Positions 32,848 through 42,287 of a stretch of 64,000 bases of DNA are shown piece by piece. The stretch covers positions 5,444 to 69,443 of the forward strand of contig CAVJLN010000013.1 of NCBI GenBank assembly GCA_963650485.1. The letters run 5' to 3'. Position 1 is the stretch's first letter; each line of letters begins with the position of its first letter. The notes under the pieces are model-generated. The model saw only the letters and a program-made list of their open reading frames with translations. It was not told the DNA's origin and ran no database searches. The translations under genes and the position numbers were made by a program. This stretch comes from Suilimivivens sp963650485. GTDB taxonomy: Bacteria; Bacillota; Clostridia; Lachnospirales; Lachnospiraceae.

Positions 32848-35262
32848 ATGAAAAATTCTTTTCGGATTTTTTTAAAAATCATAATGGCAGTCGGATTTCT
32901 TATTGGCCTTGCCATATTGTTTTATCCCTGGTTTTCTAACAAGTGGAATCAGTATAACGACAAGTTGAAATTTCAGGAATACCAGCAGGCTGCAAATGAA
33001 AAATTCGTGGATGAAGGACTGGTCGATGAATGGGAGCGGGCGCATGCATACAATGAAGCTCTTTCACCGATTATCATTCCGGACAGCTTTATTCAGACAG
33101 AAGGAATGACAGAAGAGGATAAGGAATATATGTCCTGTCTGAACATCAATGAGGATGGTATGATGGGCTATATTTACATCCCCAAAATCGGAGAGAGAAT
33201 TCCCATTTATCATACCACCTCTGAGGATGTTCTCCAAAATGGAGCAGGGCATATCCAGGGTTCCTCCCTTCCGGTCGGAGGAGAGGGAACTCATTCTGCA
33301 ATTGCGGCGCATCGTGGACTTCCGGGAGCATCGCTATTTACCGATATTGATCAGCTGGAGGAGGGAGATCAGTTTTTTCTTTATATTCTAGATGATGTTC
33401 TGGCTTATGAGGTAGATCAGATTCTGACGGTAGAGCCATCCGATACGGAAGCACTGGGGGTAGAGGAAGGAAAGGATTATGTGACCCTGGTAACCTGTAC
33501 ACCGTATGGAATTAATTCGCACCGGCTTCTGGTGAGAGGACATCGTGTGCCGTATGAGGAGGAACAGGTGGTTGTTGAGGAAACGAAGGTTGTTCAGAGC
33601 GTGCATACCAATTATTTCATGTGGATCTGTCTGGGGCTTGGTATTACGGCTGTCTGCATGACGGTTACGCTGCTGATCGTACGCTTACTGAGGAATAAGA
33701 ACAGGAAAGACCAAAAGTTACTGAGATCCATACTGCCTGTGGTATTGCTGCTTTCTTTGCTGATGTCACAGTCGATGGATTCTTATGCGGCAGAAAATGT
33801 AGATGTCGCAAGCAGATGCTCGGTCAGCCTGGAGATTCCGTCAGCATACCGGGAGGAGCTGAAAGTGCAGAGCATAGAGGTAAGGCTTTATCGTATTGCA
33901 GAAATCACTGAGTACGGAAGATACCGATCCGTTCCCGGATATGAGGATTTGTATGCGGAGCGTCTGTCTACAGCGACGACAGCCGAAGAGCTTGAAGCTC
34001 TTGCCCGCAAGGCGGCTTCTTATCTTCGGGTGAGTGATTGGGAGCAGATTCCGAAGACAGCCCCAAGCTATGAGCTGACGATTACAGACAATGAAGGAAG
34101 CTGTTCCGATATGGAGGCAGGCTTATATCTGGTATGCGTTAGTCCGGTGAGGGCTGGAAATGCAACCTATCGGACGGTTCCTTATATCATTTCGTTACCG
34201 ACACTGATTGAAACGGAAGTAGACGGAGTACGTGATTTAAAATGGATCTACGATTTAACGATTGACCTGAAGCTAGGATGTGAGCGTGATAGACCAACTC
34301 CGGTTCCTGAATCATCACCGGAGCCATCGGCGGAATCCGCTCAGAAGCCTTCACCGATTCCATCGATATCGCCGAAGGCTTCGTCATCACCAACGATCTG
34401 GCATTACCGCACAGGAGATGATTCGTCATTCCTGTTAACTCTGATTGGTGCAGGAATATCAGGCTTTTTGTTCCTTTTCCTCACATTATTGAAGAATACT
34501 AAGCGTAAAAAACGTATCATGGAAGACGGCAGCTGGGAGAATAGAGGCGAAAGACAGGGAACATGTTGCATTACAGCAGGGGATCTGCTTCGTTACATTC
34601 TGGGATTCCTGTGTATGATATGCCTGGTGACATTGATTCTTATCTGTGTCCGGTATTATGAAATGAGAAAGCATAATGATACGATTAAAGAGCAGGTTCT
34701 TACAGAGTCGGCAGAAAGTTCCGGAGAGTCTTTCGTGGAGGAGTCTGATCCGATAGAGGATTATTGTCAGGAGAAGGGACTTCCGATTGTTGATTTTGCT
34801 GTGTTAAAGGAAGTGAATCAGGACTGTGTGGCATGGATTTATGCGTGTGACGGAAAGATCAGTTATCCGGTGGTTACTTCAACGGACGAATATTATCTGA
34901 CACATGCAGTAGATGGTGCAGAGGCTAAGAGCGGAGCGATCTTTGTGGATAGTACACAGACAGATCCCTTTGAAAAGGGAAGAGCTGTTGTTTACGGCCA
35001 CCATATGCGTGACGGAAGTATGTTCCAGCCGTTGATGAAATATTGGCAGGATAAGGATTACCGGGAAGAATGCAGGAATATTTACATCATTACCGAAACA
35101 AAGGTTTATGTATATGAAATTTCTGATATCTATGTGAAGGAATACGAGGATCTGGATTTCACTGAGGCTCAGGATGATTTACAAAAGCCGGTAATTGATC
35201 TGGTTACCTGTGAATATTCCGGTAATGACGCAAGGCTTGTTATTGAGGCAGTGCAACAATAG
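32848..35262 (+). CDS. Triple fusion: class C sortase, pilin-like segment, class B sortase
   Basis: One 804-residue protein with two complete sortase domains. Residues 9-30 are a membrane anchor. Residues 85-235 are a class C sortase with His155 (AAHRG), Cys217 (TLVTCTPYG) and Arg226. Residues 255-280 form a second membrane helix. Residues 292-310 look like an internal signal peptide ending at SYAAEN. Residues 315-480 are a pilin-like domain, followed by a Ser/Pro stalk (483-515). Then comes a degenerate sorting signal, YRTGDD plus membrane helix plus KRKKR (520-556). Residues 581-604 are another membrane helix. Residues 635-804 are a class B sortase with His718 (VVYGHHM), Cys788 (LVTCEY) and Arg796. 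The helices alternate so that all three domains lie outside the cell. The gene follows the backbone pilin by 21 bp and should assemble its fibre. Confidence 0.88.
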   Translation: MKNSFRIFLKIIMAVGFLIGLAILFYPWFSNKWNQYNDKLKFQEYQQAANEKFVDEGLVDEWERAHAYNEALSPIIIPDSFIQTEGMTEEDKEYMSCLNINEDGMMGYIYIPKIGERIPIYHTTSEDVLQNGAGHIQGSSLPVGGEGTHSAIAAHRGLPGASLFTDIDQLEEGDQFFLYILDDVLAYEVDQILTVEPSDTEALGVEEGKDYVTLVTCTPYGINSHRLLVRGHRVPYEEEQVVVEETKVVQSVHTNYFMWICLGLGITAVCMTVTLLIVRLLRNKNRKDQKLLRSILPVVLLLSLLMSQSMDSYAAENVDVASRCSVSLEIPSAYREELKVQSIEVRLYRIAEITEYGRYRSVPGYEDLYAERLSTATTAEELEALARKAASYLRVSDWEQIPKTAPSYELTITDNEGSCSDMEAGLYLVCVSPVRAGNATYRTVPYIISLPTLIETEVDGVRDLKWIYDLTIDLKLGCERDRPTPVPESSPEPSAESAQKPSPIPSISPKASSSPTIWHYRTGDDSSFLLTLIGAGISGFLFLFLTLLKNTKRKKRIMEDGSWENRGERQGTCCITAGDLLRYILGFLCMICLVTLILICVRYYEMRKHNDTIKEQVLTESAESSGESFVEESDPIEDYCQEKGLPIVDFAVLKEVNQDCVAWIYACDGKISYPVVTSTDEYYLTHAVDGAEAKSGAIFVDSTQTDPFEKGRAVVYGHHMRDGSMFQPLMKYWQDKDYREECRNIYIITETKVYVYEISDIYVKEYEDLDFTEAQDDLQKPVIDLVTCEYSGNDARLVIEAVQQ

Positions 35263-35318
35263 AAAAATAGAGTTGGCGTTAACAATTCGTGTTGAAAATT
35301 CGCAGAAAAATCTCTAGG

Positions 35319-35383
35319 GAAAGAGATGACAAAAAAACAGAATTTATTTATAATTAGGAGAGGATTTTTATCCTCTCTTTTTT
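35319..35383 (+). terminator. Terminator/promoter module, copy 2
   Basis: A second copy of the module at 12721-12782. It begins with the identical 13 bases GAAAGAGATGACA, has ATGACA and TATAAT with 17 bp between them (35326-35354), and then the terminator GAGAGGA-ttttta-TCCTCTC with six T (35358-35383). It separates the pilus operon from the GH3-GH42-GH43 operon. Confidence 0.75.
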
Positions 35384-35417
35384 AAATTCGTATTGTTGAC
35401 ATAAGGAGGGCATAGCA

Positions 35418-38400
35418 ATGGGGGCAAACAGGGATTTTCCATTATGGAATAATACACTTTCCGTAGATGAGCGGATCGAGGCAGTGATTTCGGAGCTGAC
35501 TTTGGAGGAGAAGCTTCATTGTCTGTCAAATGCGATTCCGGATGTGGAACGCATGGGAATCAAAGCTTCCTTCGTTGGGGGAGAAGCAGCACATGGGGTT
35601 CAGGCACGCCATGATCAGGCGTTTGATGCAGGAGAGCCGGAGCCGACCACTTCCTTTACGCAGCCGATCGGAATGAGCGGAAGCTTTGATACGGAGCTGA
35701 TACGTGAGTGTGGCCGGGCAGTCGGAGAGGAAGCAAGAGCACTGTATAAGAGAAATAACGGAGGAAGCCTCAGCCGCTGGGCGCCAACCATCGATATGGA
35801 GCGTGATCCGAGATGGGGCAGAACGGAAGAGGCTTATGGTGAGGATCCGTGTCTTACAGGCAAGATGGCATCCGCATATATAAAGGGGATGAAGGGTAAA
35901 GATCCCTTCTATATCCAGTGTGCAGCAACACTGAAGCACTTTTATGCGAACAACATGGAAAAGGATCGTGCTACGGCATCGTCGTCCGTTGACGAAAGAA
36001 ATAAGCACGAATACTATCTGGAGCCGTTCCGTAAGGCAATCACAGAGGGCGGTGCGGAGGCAGTTATGACCTCCTATAATGAGATTAACGGAGTTCCGGC
36101 AATTCTGAATCATGAGGTTCTGGATATCGTGAAGGGCGAATGGGGACTTCCGGGGCATGTGGTCTGTGATGGCGGTGATTTTGAGCAGACGGTGGAGCTT
36201 CATCATTATTTTTCGACACATGCAGAGTCACTGGCATACAGTCTGAAGGCAGGAATTGATGGATTCTCTGACAATCCGGAGCTGGTTTATCAGGCAGCCA
36301 AGGATGCTTATGAGCAGGGGCTGATTAATGAGGAGGATCTGAACCGTTCCATCCGCAATTCCCTGCGTACCAGAATTCGTCTGGGACTGTTTGATGGCAG
36401 TGGAGAATGTCCTTATCGTGAGATGGGCGAGGAATTTGTGAACAATGAAGACCATCAGGGGCTCTGCCGCAGGATGGCGGAGGAATCGGTTGTTCTGCTG
36501 AAGAATGAGGGAATCCTTCCGTGGAAATGGGATACCGGTAAGCCGGAACCACAGGATTCCGTGAGGGTAGATCATCCGCAGACAGGCTGCGAAGCATTAA
36601 GAACGATTGCAGTGGTTGGACCACTCGCAGATGTCTGGTACAAGGACTGGTATTCTGGAGTTCCACCCTATGCGGTAACACCGGCAGAAGGAATTCGCAG
36701 GGAGTTTCCGGAAGCAGAGGTATCCTGCCATAACGGATTATCGAAGATACAGTTATCTGTAGATGGAAGGTATGTGGCACTGGATGCGGATAACCGTCTG
36801 TATCTGGGAGAAAAGGAACAGGCTGAGACCTTTCTTTTTACCGACTGGGGATGCGGGAATACGACTTTACAGGCAACGAGCAATGACCGTTTTGTGCTTC
36901 TGGAAGAGGGATCATATCTCATTACTGCTTCTTCGAAGGAAGCGTTTCGCTGGTTTATCCGGGAACAGTGGAATTTCCGGGAGCAGCCGGATGGCTCTTA
37001 CTTATTAAACAGTTGGAATGGACGGCAGGTGACAGTAGATCGGGAAGGTTATCTTGCTGTAATTAAAAATGGTGATATGGCAGTTGGCGAGGGCGATGAT
37101 GAGAAGCTTGGTTTTATTTCTCATGCCGTATCCGAAGGAGAGCCGGTTCATGTCCGGATGGAGATTGTCGAGGATGGTCTGAAAGAGGTGCTGGAGCTCG
37201 TGAGAAAGTCAGACAGGGCAGTTGTTGTATTGGGATCAAATCCGGTGATTAACAGTAAGGAAGAGATTGACCGTACCACACTGGCACTACCTCCTGCACA
37301 GCAGCGGCTGGCAGATGAGGTATTGAAGGTAAAGCCTGATGCCGTAATCGTGTTGGTAACAAATTATCCGTATTCCATTGTGGATCTGGACGTGAAGGCC
37401 AGGGCGATTCTGTATACAGCATCCGGTTCGCAGGAGCTTGGAACGGGTATCGGAGAGGTATTGAGCGGACGGACGAATCCGGCAGCACGTCTTCCAATGA
37501 CCTGGTATCAGAAAGACGAGGATCTTCCGGATATCAATGACTACGATATCATTAAGGGAAAGCGTACCTATCAGTATTTTGATGGAAAGGTGCTCTACCC
37601 GTTTGGCTATGGTCTGTCCTATACGAAGTTCGGGTATGGAGAGCTGAACATAGAAGAGAAGGATGACGAGATCCGGATTCAGCTTCCCATTACCAATACC
37701 GGTGACTGTGAAGGAGATGAGGTTGTCCAGCTTTATGTCCATAAGGAAGATTCCAGAGTAGTACGCCCGATCCGTCAGCTAAGGGATTTTGTCCGGGTAA
37801 AGAATCTGAAGCCCGGTGAAACGCAGGTTGTAACGTTATCGGTTAAGAAAGAGGAGCTTCGGTATTACGATGTGATTTCCAGACGGATGATGCTTGAAGA
37901 TGGTGGATATCTGTTTGAAGTAGGAGCTTCCTCGGTGGATATCCGGCAGAGCAGGAAACTGGTTCTGAAAGGTGAGAGAGCAGGTGTGCGGAATCCGTTT
38001 GACGTGACCGAAGCTATTCAGTATGATGATTATACGAACTGCTTTATTCATAAAGGAACACTGGGACATGCAGAGCATGGAGAAACATGCCTGATTCCGG
38101 GAAAGCCGGGAGAAGCACCGGACGAGGTACAGAAACTGGAAGACGGAAAGGTAAAAGGCGAGCTCGTATACCGTGACTTTTTCTTTGAAGAACAGGCATC
38201 GAAATTCAAATTTACTGCCTGTGTTCTGGAGGAAGCAAGGATCCGTGTCCTGTCAGAGGACGAGAATCATAAGACCATACTGGTTGACCGGGTACTGCCT
38301 TTGCCGGAAAAGAAGGGCTTCCGGTTCTATGAAGTGGCACTGGAAGAGAAGATCCCGGAGCTTTCTACGGTAAAAACCATTACCATCCAGTTAGAAGGTA

Positions 38401-38444
38401 AAGTAAAACTGAAAGAATTTGAGTTTGCTAACTATTCTGAATAG
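35418..38444 (+). CDS. GH3 family beta-glycosidase with inserted beta-trefoil-like domain
   Basis: A 1008-residue GH3 enzyme of the beta-glucosidase/beta-xylosidase class, cytoplasmic (no signal peptide). The barrel domain includes GGEAAHGV, RWAPTIDMERDPRWGRTEEAYGEDP, TLKHFYANN and the nucleophile Asp251 in GHVVCDGGD. The alpha/beta domain follows (EESVVLLKNEGILPW) but is split by an insertion of about 120 residues (about 438-560). This insertion has the repeated Leu-Tyr-Val strands of a fascin or beta-trefoil fold and may bind carbohydrate. The barrel partner resumes at AVVVLGSNP, followed by a fibronectin-III-like domain (VVQLYVHKEDSRVVRPIRQLRDF) and a C-terminal extension. The last residues NYSE and the stop lie within a MITE-end palindrome. 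The start follows AAGGAGGGC. Confidence 0.88.
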   Translation: MGANRDFPLWNNTLSVDERIEAVISELTLEEKLHCLSNAIPDVERMGIKASFVGGEAAHGVQARHDQAFDAGEPEPTTSFTQPIGMSGSFDTELIRECGRAVGEEARALYKRNNGGSLSRWAPTIDMERDPRWGRTEEAYGEDPCLTGKMASAYIKGMKGKDPFYIQCAATLKHFYANNMEKDRATASSSVDERNKHEYYLEPFRKAITEGGAEAVMTSYNEINGVPAILNHEVLDIVKGEWGLPGHVVCDGGDFEQTVELHHYFSTHAESLAYSLKAGIDGFSDNPELVYQAAKDAYEQGLINEEDLNRSIRNSLRTRIRLGLFDGSGECPYREMGEEFVNNEDHQGLCRRMAEESVVLLKNEGILPWKWDTGKPEPQDSVRVDHPQTGCEALRTIAVVGPLADVWYKDWYSGVPPYAVTPAEGIRREFPEAEVSCHNGLSKIQLSVDGRYVALDADNRLYLGEKEQAETFLFTDWGCGNTTLQATSNDRFVLLEEGSYLITASSKEAFRWFIREQWNFREQPDGSYLLNSWNGRQVTVDREGYLAVIKNGDMAVGEGDDEKLGFISHAVSEGEPVHVRMEIVEDGLKEVLELVRKSDRAVVVLGSNPVINSKEEIDRTTLALPPAQQRLADEVLKVKPDAVIVLVTNYPYSIVDLDVKARAILYTASGSQELGTGIGEVLSGRTNPAARLPMTWYQKDEDLPDINDYDIIKGKRTYQYFDGKVLYPFGYGLSYTKFGYGELNIEEKDDEIRIQLPITNTGDCEGDEVVQLYVHKEDSRVVRPIRQLRDFVRVKNLKPGETQVVTLSVKKEELRYYDVISRRMMLEDGGYLFEVGASSVDIRQSRKLVLKGERAGVRNPFDVTEAIQYDDYTNCFIHKGTLGHAEHGETCLIPGKPGEAPDEVQKLEDGKVKGELVYRDFFFEEQASKFKFTACVLEEARIRVLSEDENHKTILVDRVLPLPEKKGFRFYEVALEEKIPELSTVKTITIQLEGKVKLKEFEFANYSE

Positions 38445-38452
38445 TTAGTTAC
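38428..38452. repeat. Fused MITE ends forming a palindrome at the GH3 stop
   Basis: TAACTATTC and GAATAGTTA flank a single T, giving a 21-bp perfect palindrome (38428-38448) followed by GTTAC. It reads as left and right MITE ends joined without the interior. It provides the last codons and TAG stop of the GH3 gene. Confidence 0.6.
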
Positions 38453-38522
38453 CCAATTCATAGATATCATGTTAAAAGCGGAATAAAAATAACAACAAAA
38501 ACAACAGCAGGAGGATCATTAC

Positions 38523-40544
38523 ATGATTGAAAGCAAGAAGGTACAGAAGATGTTATATGGCGGGGATTACAATCCGGAGCAGTGGCCGGAGGAAATCTGG
38601 GAAGAGGATATGAGGCTTTTTCATAAGGCACATATCGATGTGGTGACTTTAAATGTATTCAGCTGGGCAGCATTGCAGCCGAATGAGGACACCTACGATT
38701 TCAGTAAACTGGATAAGATTATGAAGCTTGTGAAAGAGAATGGATTAAAGGTCTGCATGGCAACCTCTACCGGAGCACATCCGGCATGGATGGCAAGAAA
38801 GTATCCGGATATTCTCAGAGTTGAGCACAACGGGATGAAGAGAAAGTTCGGTTCACGGCACAATTCCTGCCCGAACAGCCCGAATTACCGTAAGTATGCG
38901 GCTGCTCTTGTGGAGAAGCTTGCAGAGCGATACAAGGATTATGATAATATTGTTGCATGGCATGTTTCCAATGAATTTGGCGGCTGGTGCTATTGTGAAA
39001 ATTGTGAAAAGGCATTCCGTGAATGGCTGAAAAAGAAGTATGGTACTCTCGATGAGCTGAACCGTGTATGGAATACGTCATTCTGGAGTCACACGATGTA
39101 TGACTGGGACGATGTGGTAGCCTGCAACATGCTTTCCGAAGAGTTTCTGTGGGATGGACAGATCCGCACGAACTTCCAGGGAATCTCCCTTGATTATGAC
39201 CGTTTTAATTCTGACAGTATGCTGGAATGCTTTAATATGGAAAAGGATATCTTAAAACGGATCACACCGGATATTCCGGTTACCACAAACCTCATGGGTG
39301 CTTATAAGCATCTGGATTATCAGAAGTGGGCGAAGGATATGGACTTTGTTTCCTGGGATAACTATCCGGCATATGATGCCGTACCGGGAGATGCTGCCAT
39401 GAATCATGATCTGATGCGCGGACTTAAGCAAGGCAAGTCCTTTGCACTGATGGAACAGACACCGGGAGTCAGCAACTGGCATATTTACTGCAAGTTAAAA
39501 CGACCCGGCGTAATGAGATTATGGAGTTATGAAGCGGTTGCACATGGTGCGGATACCGTGATGTTCTTCCAGATGAGAAGAAGTATGGGTGCCTGCGAAA
39601 AGTATCACAGCGGTGTGATCGAGCATGTGGGAACAGCTGATACCAGAGTATTCCGTGAAATTACCGCACTTGGTGAAGAACTGGATAAGCTGCAGGGTGT
39701 AACGCTTGGTGCAAGAGCAAAGTCAGATGTTGCGATTGTCTTTGACTGGGATAACTGGTGGGCAGCAGAATTAAGTGCAGGCCCGAGTAAGTTAATCAAC
39801 TATACGAAGGAAGTAAGCTTCTATTACAAGGCATTCTTCCAGCAGAATATTTCCGTGGATTTTGTCAGTGTGGAGGATGATCTTTCTTCCTATAAGCTAG
39901 TGGTAGCGCCGATGCTTTATATGTGCAAGGACGGATTCGATGAGAAGATCCGTGAATATGTGCAGCAGGGCGGCAGTTTCCTTACCACTTATTTCAGCGG
40001 TTATGTAGAGGATCATGATCTGGTTACTCTTGGCGGCTATCCGGGCAGACTCAAGGATATCCTTGGCATCTGGGTAGAGGAATCCGATGCACTTCCTCCG
40101 GAAGAGAACAATTCCTTTGTTTATGAAGGAAAGCGCTATCCGGCAGGTCTTCTCTGTGACCTGATGCATCTTCGCGGTGCAAAAGAAGTGGCTTCCTATG
40201 AGAGCGATTTCTACGCAGGCATGCCGGTGCTGACCGAAAATCAGTTTGGTAAGGGTAAAGGTTACTATGTAGGTGCACGTTCCAATGAAGAGTTTTATAA
40301 GAAATACCTTGGCGATATCTGCGAAAGCCTTGGAATTAAGCCGGTTGCAAAGACACCGGAAGGAATTGAGGCAACAGTTCGTTACAATGACAACGGAGAG
40401 TTCCTGTTCCTGTTGAATCATACACAGGAGGAAAAGGAAATTGTGATGGAAGAGGCAGGAACCGATCTGCTGACCGATAAGGCCTATGCAAAGGGCGATA
40501 CACTTACGCTTGAAAAATATGGCGTGGCGATTGTGAAAAGATAG
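38523..40544 (+). CDS. GH42 beta-galactosidase
   Basis: A 673-residue beta-galactosidase of family GH42, cytoplasmic. Diagnostic segments are MLYGGDYNPEQWPEEIWEEDM, NVFSWAALQPNEDTYDF, the acid/base Glu in WHVSNEFGGWCYCENCEKAF (about residue 152; the cysteine cluster is the metal site seen in this family), the nucleophile Glu in SFALMEQTPG, and the trimerisation domain (about residues 400-600). The start follows AGGAGG. It sits 78 bp after the GH3 gene and is probably co-transcribed with it and the GH43 gene; together they would remove galactose, xylose or arabinose from imported plant oligosaccharides. Confidence 0.93.
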   Translation: MIESKKVQKMLYGGDYNPEQWPEEIWEEDMRLFHKAHIDVVTLNVFSWAALQPNEDTYDFSKLDKIMKLVKENGLKVCMATSTGAHPAWMARKYPDILRVEHNGMKRKFGSRHNSCPNSPNYRKYAAALVEKLAERYKDYDNIVAWHVSNEFGGWCYCENCEKAFREWLKKKYGTLDELNRVWNTSFWSHTMYDWDDVVACNMLSEEFLWDGQIRTNFQGISLDYDRFNSDSMLECFNMEKDILKRITPDIPVTTNLMGAYKHLDYQKWAKDMDFVSWDNYPAYDAVPGDAAMNHDLMRGLKQGKSFALMEQTPGVSNWHIYCKLKRPGVMRLWSYEAVAHGADTVMFFQMRRSMGACEKYHSGVIEHVGTADTRVFREITALGEELDKLQGVTLGARAKSDVAIVFDWDNWWAAELSAGPSKLINYTKEVSFYYKAFFQQNISVDFVSVEDDLSSYKLVVAPMLYMCKDGFDEKIREYVQQGGSFLTTYFSGYVEDHDLVTLGGYPGRLKDILGIWVEESDALPPEENNSFVYEGKRYPAGLLCDLMHLRGAKEVASYESDFYAGMPVLTENQFGKGKGYYVGARSNEEFYKKYLGDICESLGIKPVAKTPEGIEATVRYNDNGEFLFLLNHTQEEKEIVMEEAGTDLLTDKAYAKGDTLTLEKYGVAIVKR

Positions 40545-40648
40545 ACGAATGAATTCTGTGCTGTAACTGTGAAGGTATAGAACAAATCAATGAGCTTTAT
40601 AGGGTAGCTGTGAAGTTATGGAACGACTACAAAGAAAGGATAAATAGG

Positions 40649-42211
40649 ATGAAAGTACAGAATCCGATTGTAAAGGGATTTTATCCGGATCCCAGTGTTT
40701 GTGAAGCAAATGGCAAGTATTATCTGGCTTGCAGCTCCTTCCAGTTTTTCCCAGGAGTTCCGATCTTTGAAAGTGAGGATCTCGTGAACTGGAAGCAGGT
40801 TGGACACTGCCTGACGAAGTTAAGTCAGGTAGAGCTCCATGGCGTGCCAAGCTCGGGTGGTGTATTTGCACCGACGATCCGTTATAACGAGGGTCGTTTT
40901 TATATGGTAACGAATAATAATACGTTCGGTAAGAACTTCTATGTCTGGACAGAGGACATTGCAGGAGACTGGTCAGAAGCGATTTTCGTAGATCAGGGAG
41001 GTATCGATCCCTCACTTCTGTTTGATGGCGGAAAGGTATATTTTACCAGTAATGGAAACGATGAAGCCGGTAATCCGGCGGTTTTCCAGTGCGAGATTAA
41101 TGCAGAAACCGGAGAAAAGCTGACCGAATCCATTCCAATCTGGAGCGGCAGCGGTGGACGTTTCTTAGAGTCTCCCCATCTGTATCATATCGGAGACTGG
41201 TATTATCTGATGGCAGCGGAGGGCGGCACGGAATATGGCCATATGATCACCTATGCAAGATCCAAAGATCCGTTCGGCCCGTTTGAATCCTATGCCGGCA
41301 ATCCGGTGGTTACGAACCGGAATCTGGGCGGCAATTTAAGCAGAATTCAGGGAATCGGACATGGGGATCTCATTCAGGATAAGAATGGCAATTATTATAT
41401 TGTCTGCCTTGGCTTCCGTCAGCTTGGAATCTGGCAGCCTTATCATCAGCTCGGACGTGAGGTATATCTGACACCGGCTTATTTTGGCGAAGATGGCTGG
41501 TTTACCGCCGGTGAAGAGGCGCATGCACGTACCGGAATCGTTACGGACTGCATGGAACTTCCGATCGAGGGAGAACAGAAGACAGACTACAGCATTTCCT
41601 TTGAAAAGGATTTCTGGAATGAGACAGCCGGATATGAGAGTATGCGTTGGATCTATTTAAGAGATTACCATAAGGAAAATTATGAGTGCTCCAAAGAGCA
41701 GTTCCGCTTAAAGGGAACCCAAACCACCTTGGAAGAGGCGGATACCCCGACCTTTATCGGTGTTCGGCAGTCGGAGTTTGACAGTGAGCTTACTGTTTCC
41801 GTATCCGGAAAGGCAAAGGAAGCGGGAGTTACCTTCTATATGGATGAGCAGCAGCATTATGATCTTTTCCGGAGTGTTAGCGCAGAAGGAATCAAAGCGG
41901 TGCTTCGGTTCCATATCGGGGATGCCATTATGACAGCAGGCGAATATGCATTTGAAAAGGCTTCGGATGCAGAACAGCAGGCCGTCCGGCTTAAGGTGGT
42001 AACCAGAGAAGAATACTATGAGTTCTATGTAATTGACGGAGCAAAAGAGGTATCTCTTGGAAGGGCGCAGGCGAAATATCTCTCCTCCGAGGTTGCCGGA
42101 GGCTTTACCGGAGTTGTCATGGGCTTATACGCGGTAGATGAGCAGGAAAACTGGGCAGAGTTCCGTGATTTTTACTGGAAGCAGGGACAGGAAGATGGCG
42201 AAGCAGGATAA
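40649..42211 (+). CDS. GH43 family beta-xylosidase/alpha-L-arabinofuranosidase
   Basis: A 520-residue enzyme of family GH43. The five-bladed propeller comes first, with general base Asp14 in GFYPDPS, the pKa-setting Asp in QGGIDPSLLF, and the acid Glu in GRFLESPHLY. The C-terminal beta-sandwich (about residues 325-520, starting at YSISFEKDFWNE) is the GH43 C-terminal concanavalin-like domain found in XynB-type enzymes. No signal peptide. I prefer the ATG at 40649 (MKVQNPIVKG) because GAAAGGA lies upstream and the longer frame starts in non-conserved sequence. Substrate preference between xylosides and arabinosides cannot be settled from the motifs. Confidence 0.88.
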   Translation: MKVQNPIVKGFYPDPSVCEANGKYYLACSSFQFFPGVPIFESEDLVNWKQVGHCLTKLSQVELHGVPSSGGVFAPTIRYNEGRFYMVTNNNTFGKNFYVWTEDIAGDWSEAIFVDQGGIDPSLLFDGGKVYFTSNGNDEAGNPAVFQCEINAETGEKLTESIPIWSGSGGRFLESPHLYHIGDWYYLMAAEGGTEYGHMITYARSKDPFGPFESYAGNPVVTNRNLGGNLSRIQGIGHGDLIQDKNGNYYIVCLGFRQLGIWQPYHQLGREVYLTPAYFGEDGWFTAGEEAHARTGIVTDCMELPIEGEQKTDYSISFEKDFWNETAGYESMRWIYLRDYHKENYECSKEQFRLKGTQTTLEEADTPTFIGVRQSEFDSELTVSVSGKAKEAGVTFYMDEQQHYDLFRSVSAEGIKAVLRFHIGDAIMTAGEYAFEKASDAEQQAVRLKVVTREEYYEFYVIDGAKEVSLGRAQAKYLSSEVAGGFTGVVMGLYAVDEQENWAEFRDFYWKQGQEDGEAG

Positions 42212-42219
42212 TAACATAT

Positions 42220-42263
42220 GGCTCTGAATAGTTAACATATTGTCTATTCTGAATCATTATAAC
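42220..42263. repeat. Two MITE-end remnants in tandem
   Basis: GGCTCTGAATAGTTAAC (42220-42236) and a more divergent TTCTGAATCATTATAAC (42247-42263) resemble the two terminal repeats of the MITE family. They lie between the GH43 and NUDIX genes with no element body. Confidence 0.5.
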
Positions 42264-42287
42264 ATACGTTAGATATGGAGAAGAAAC

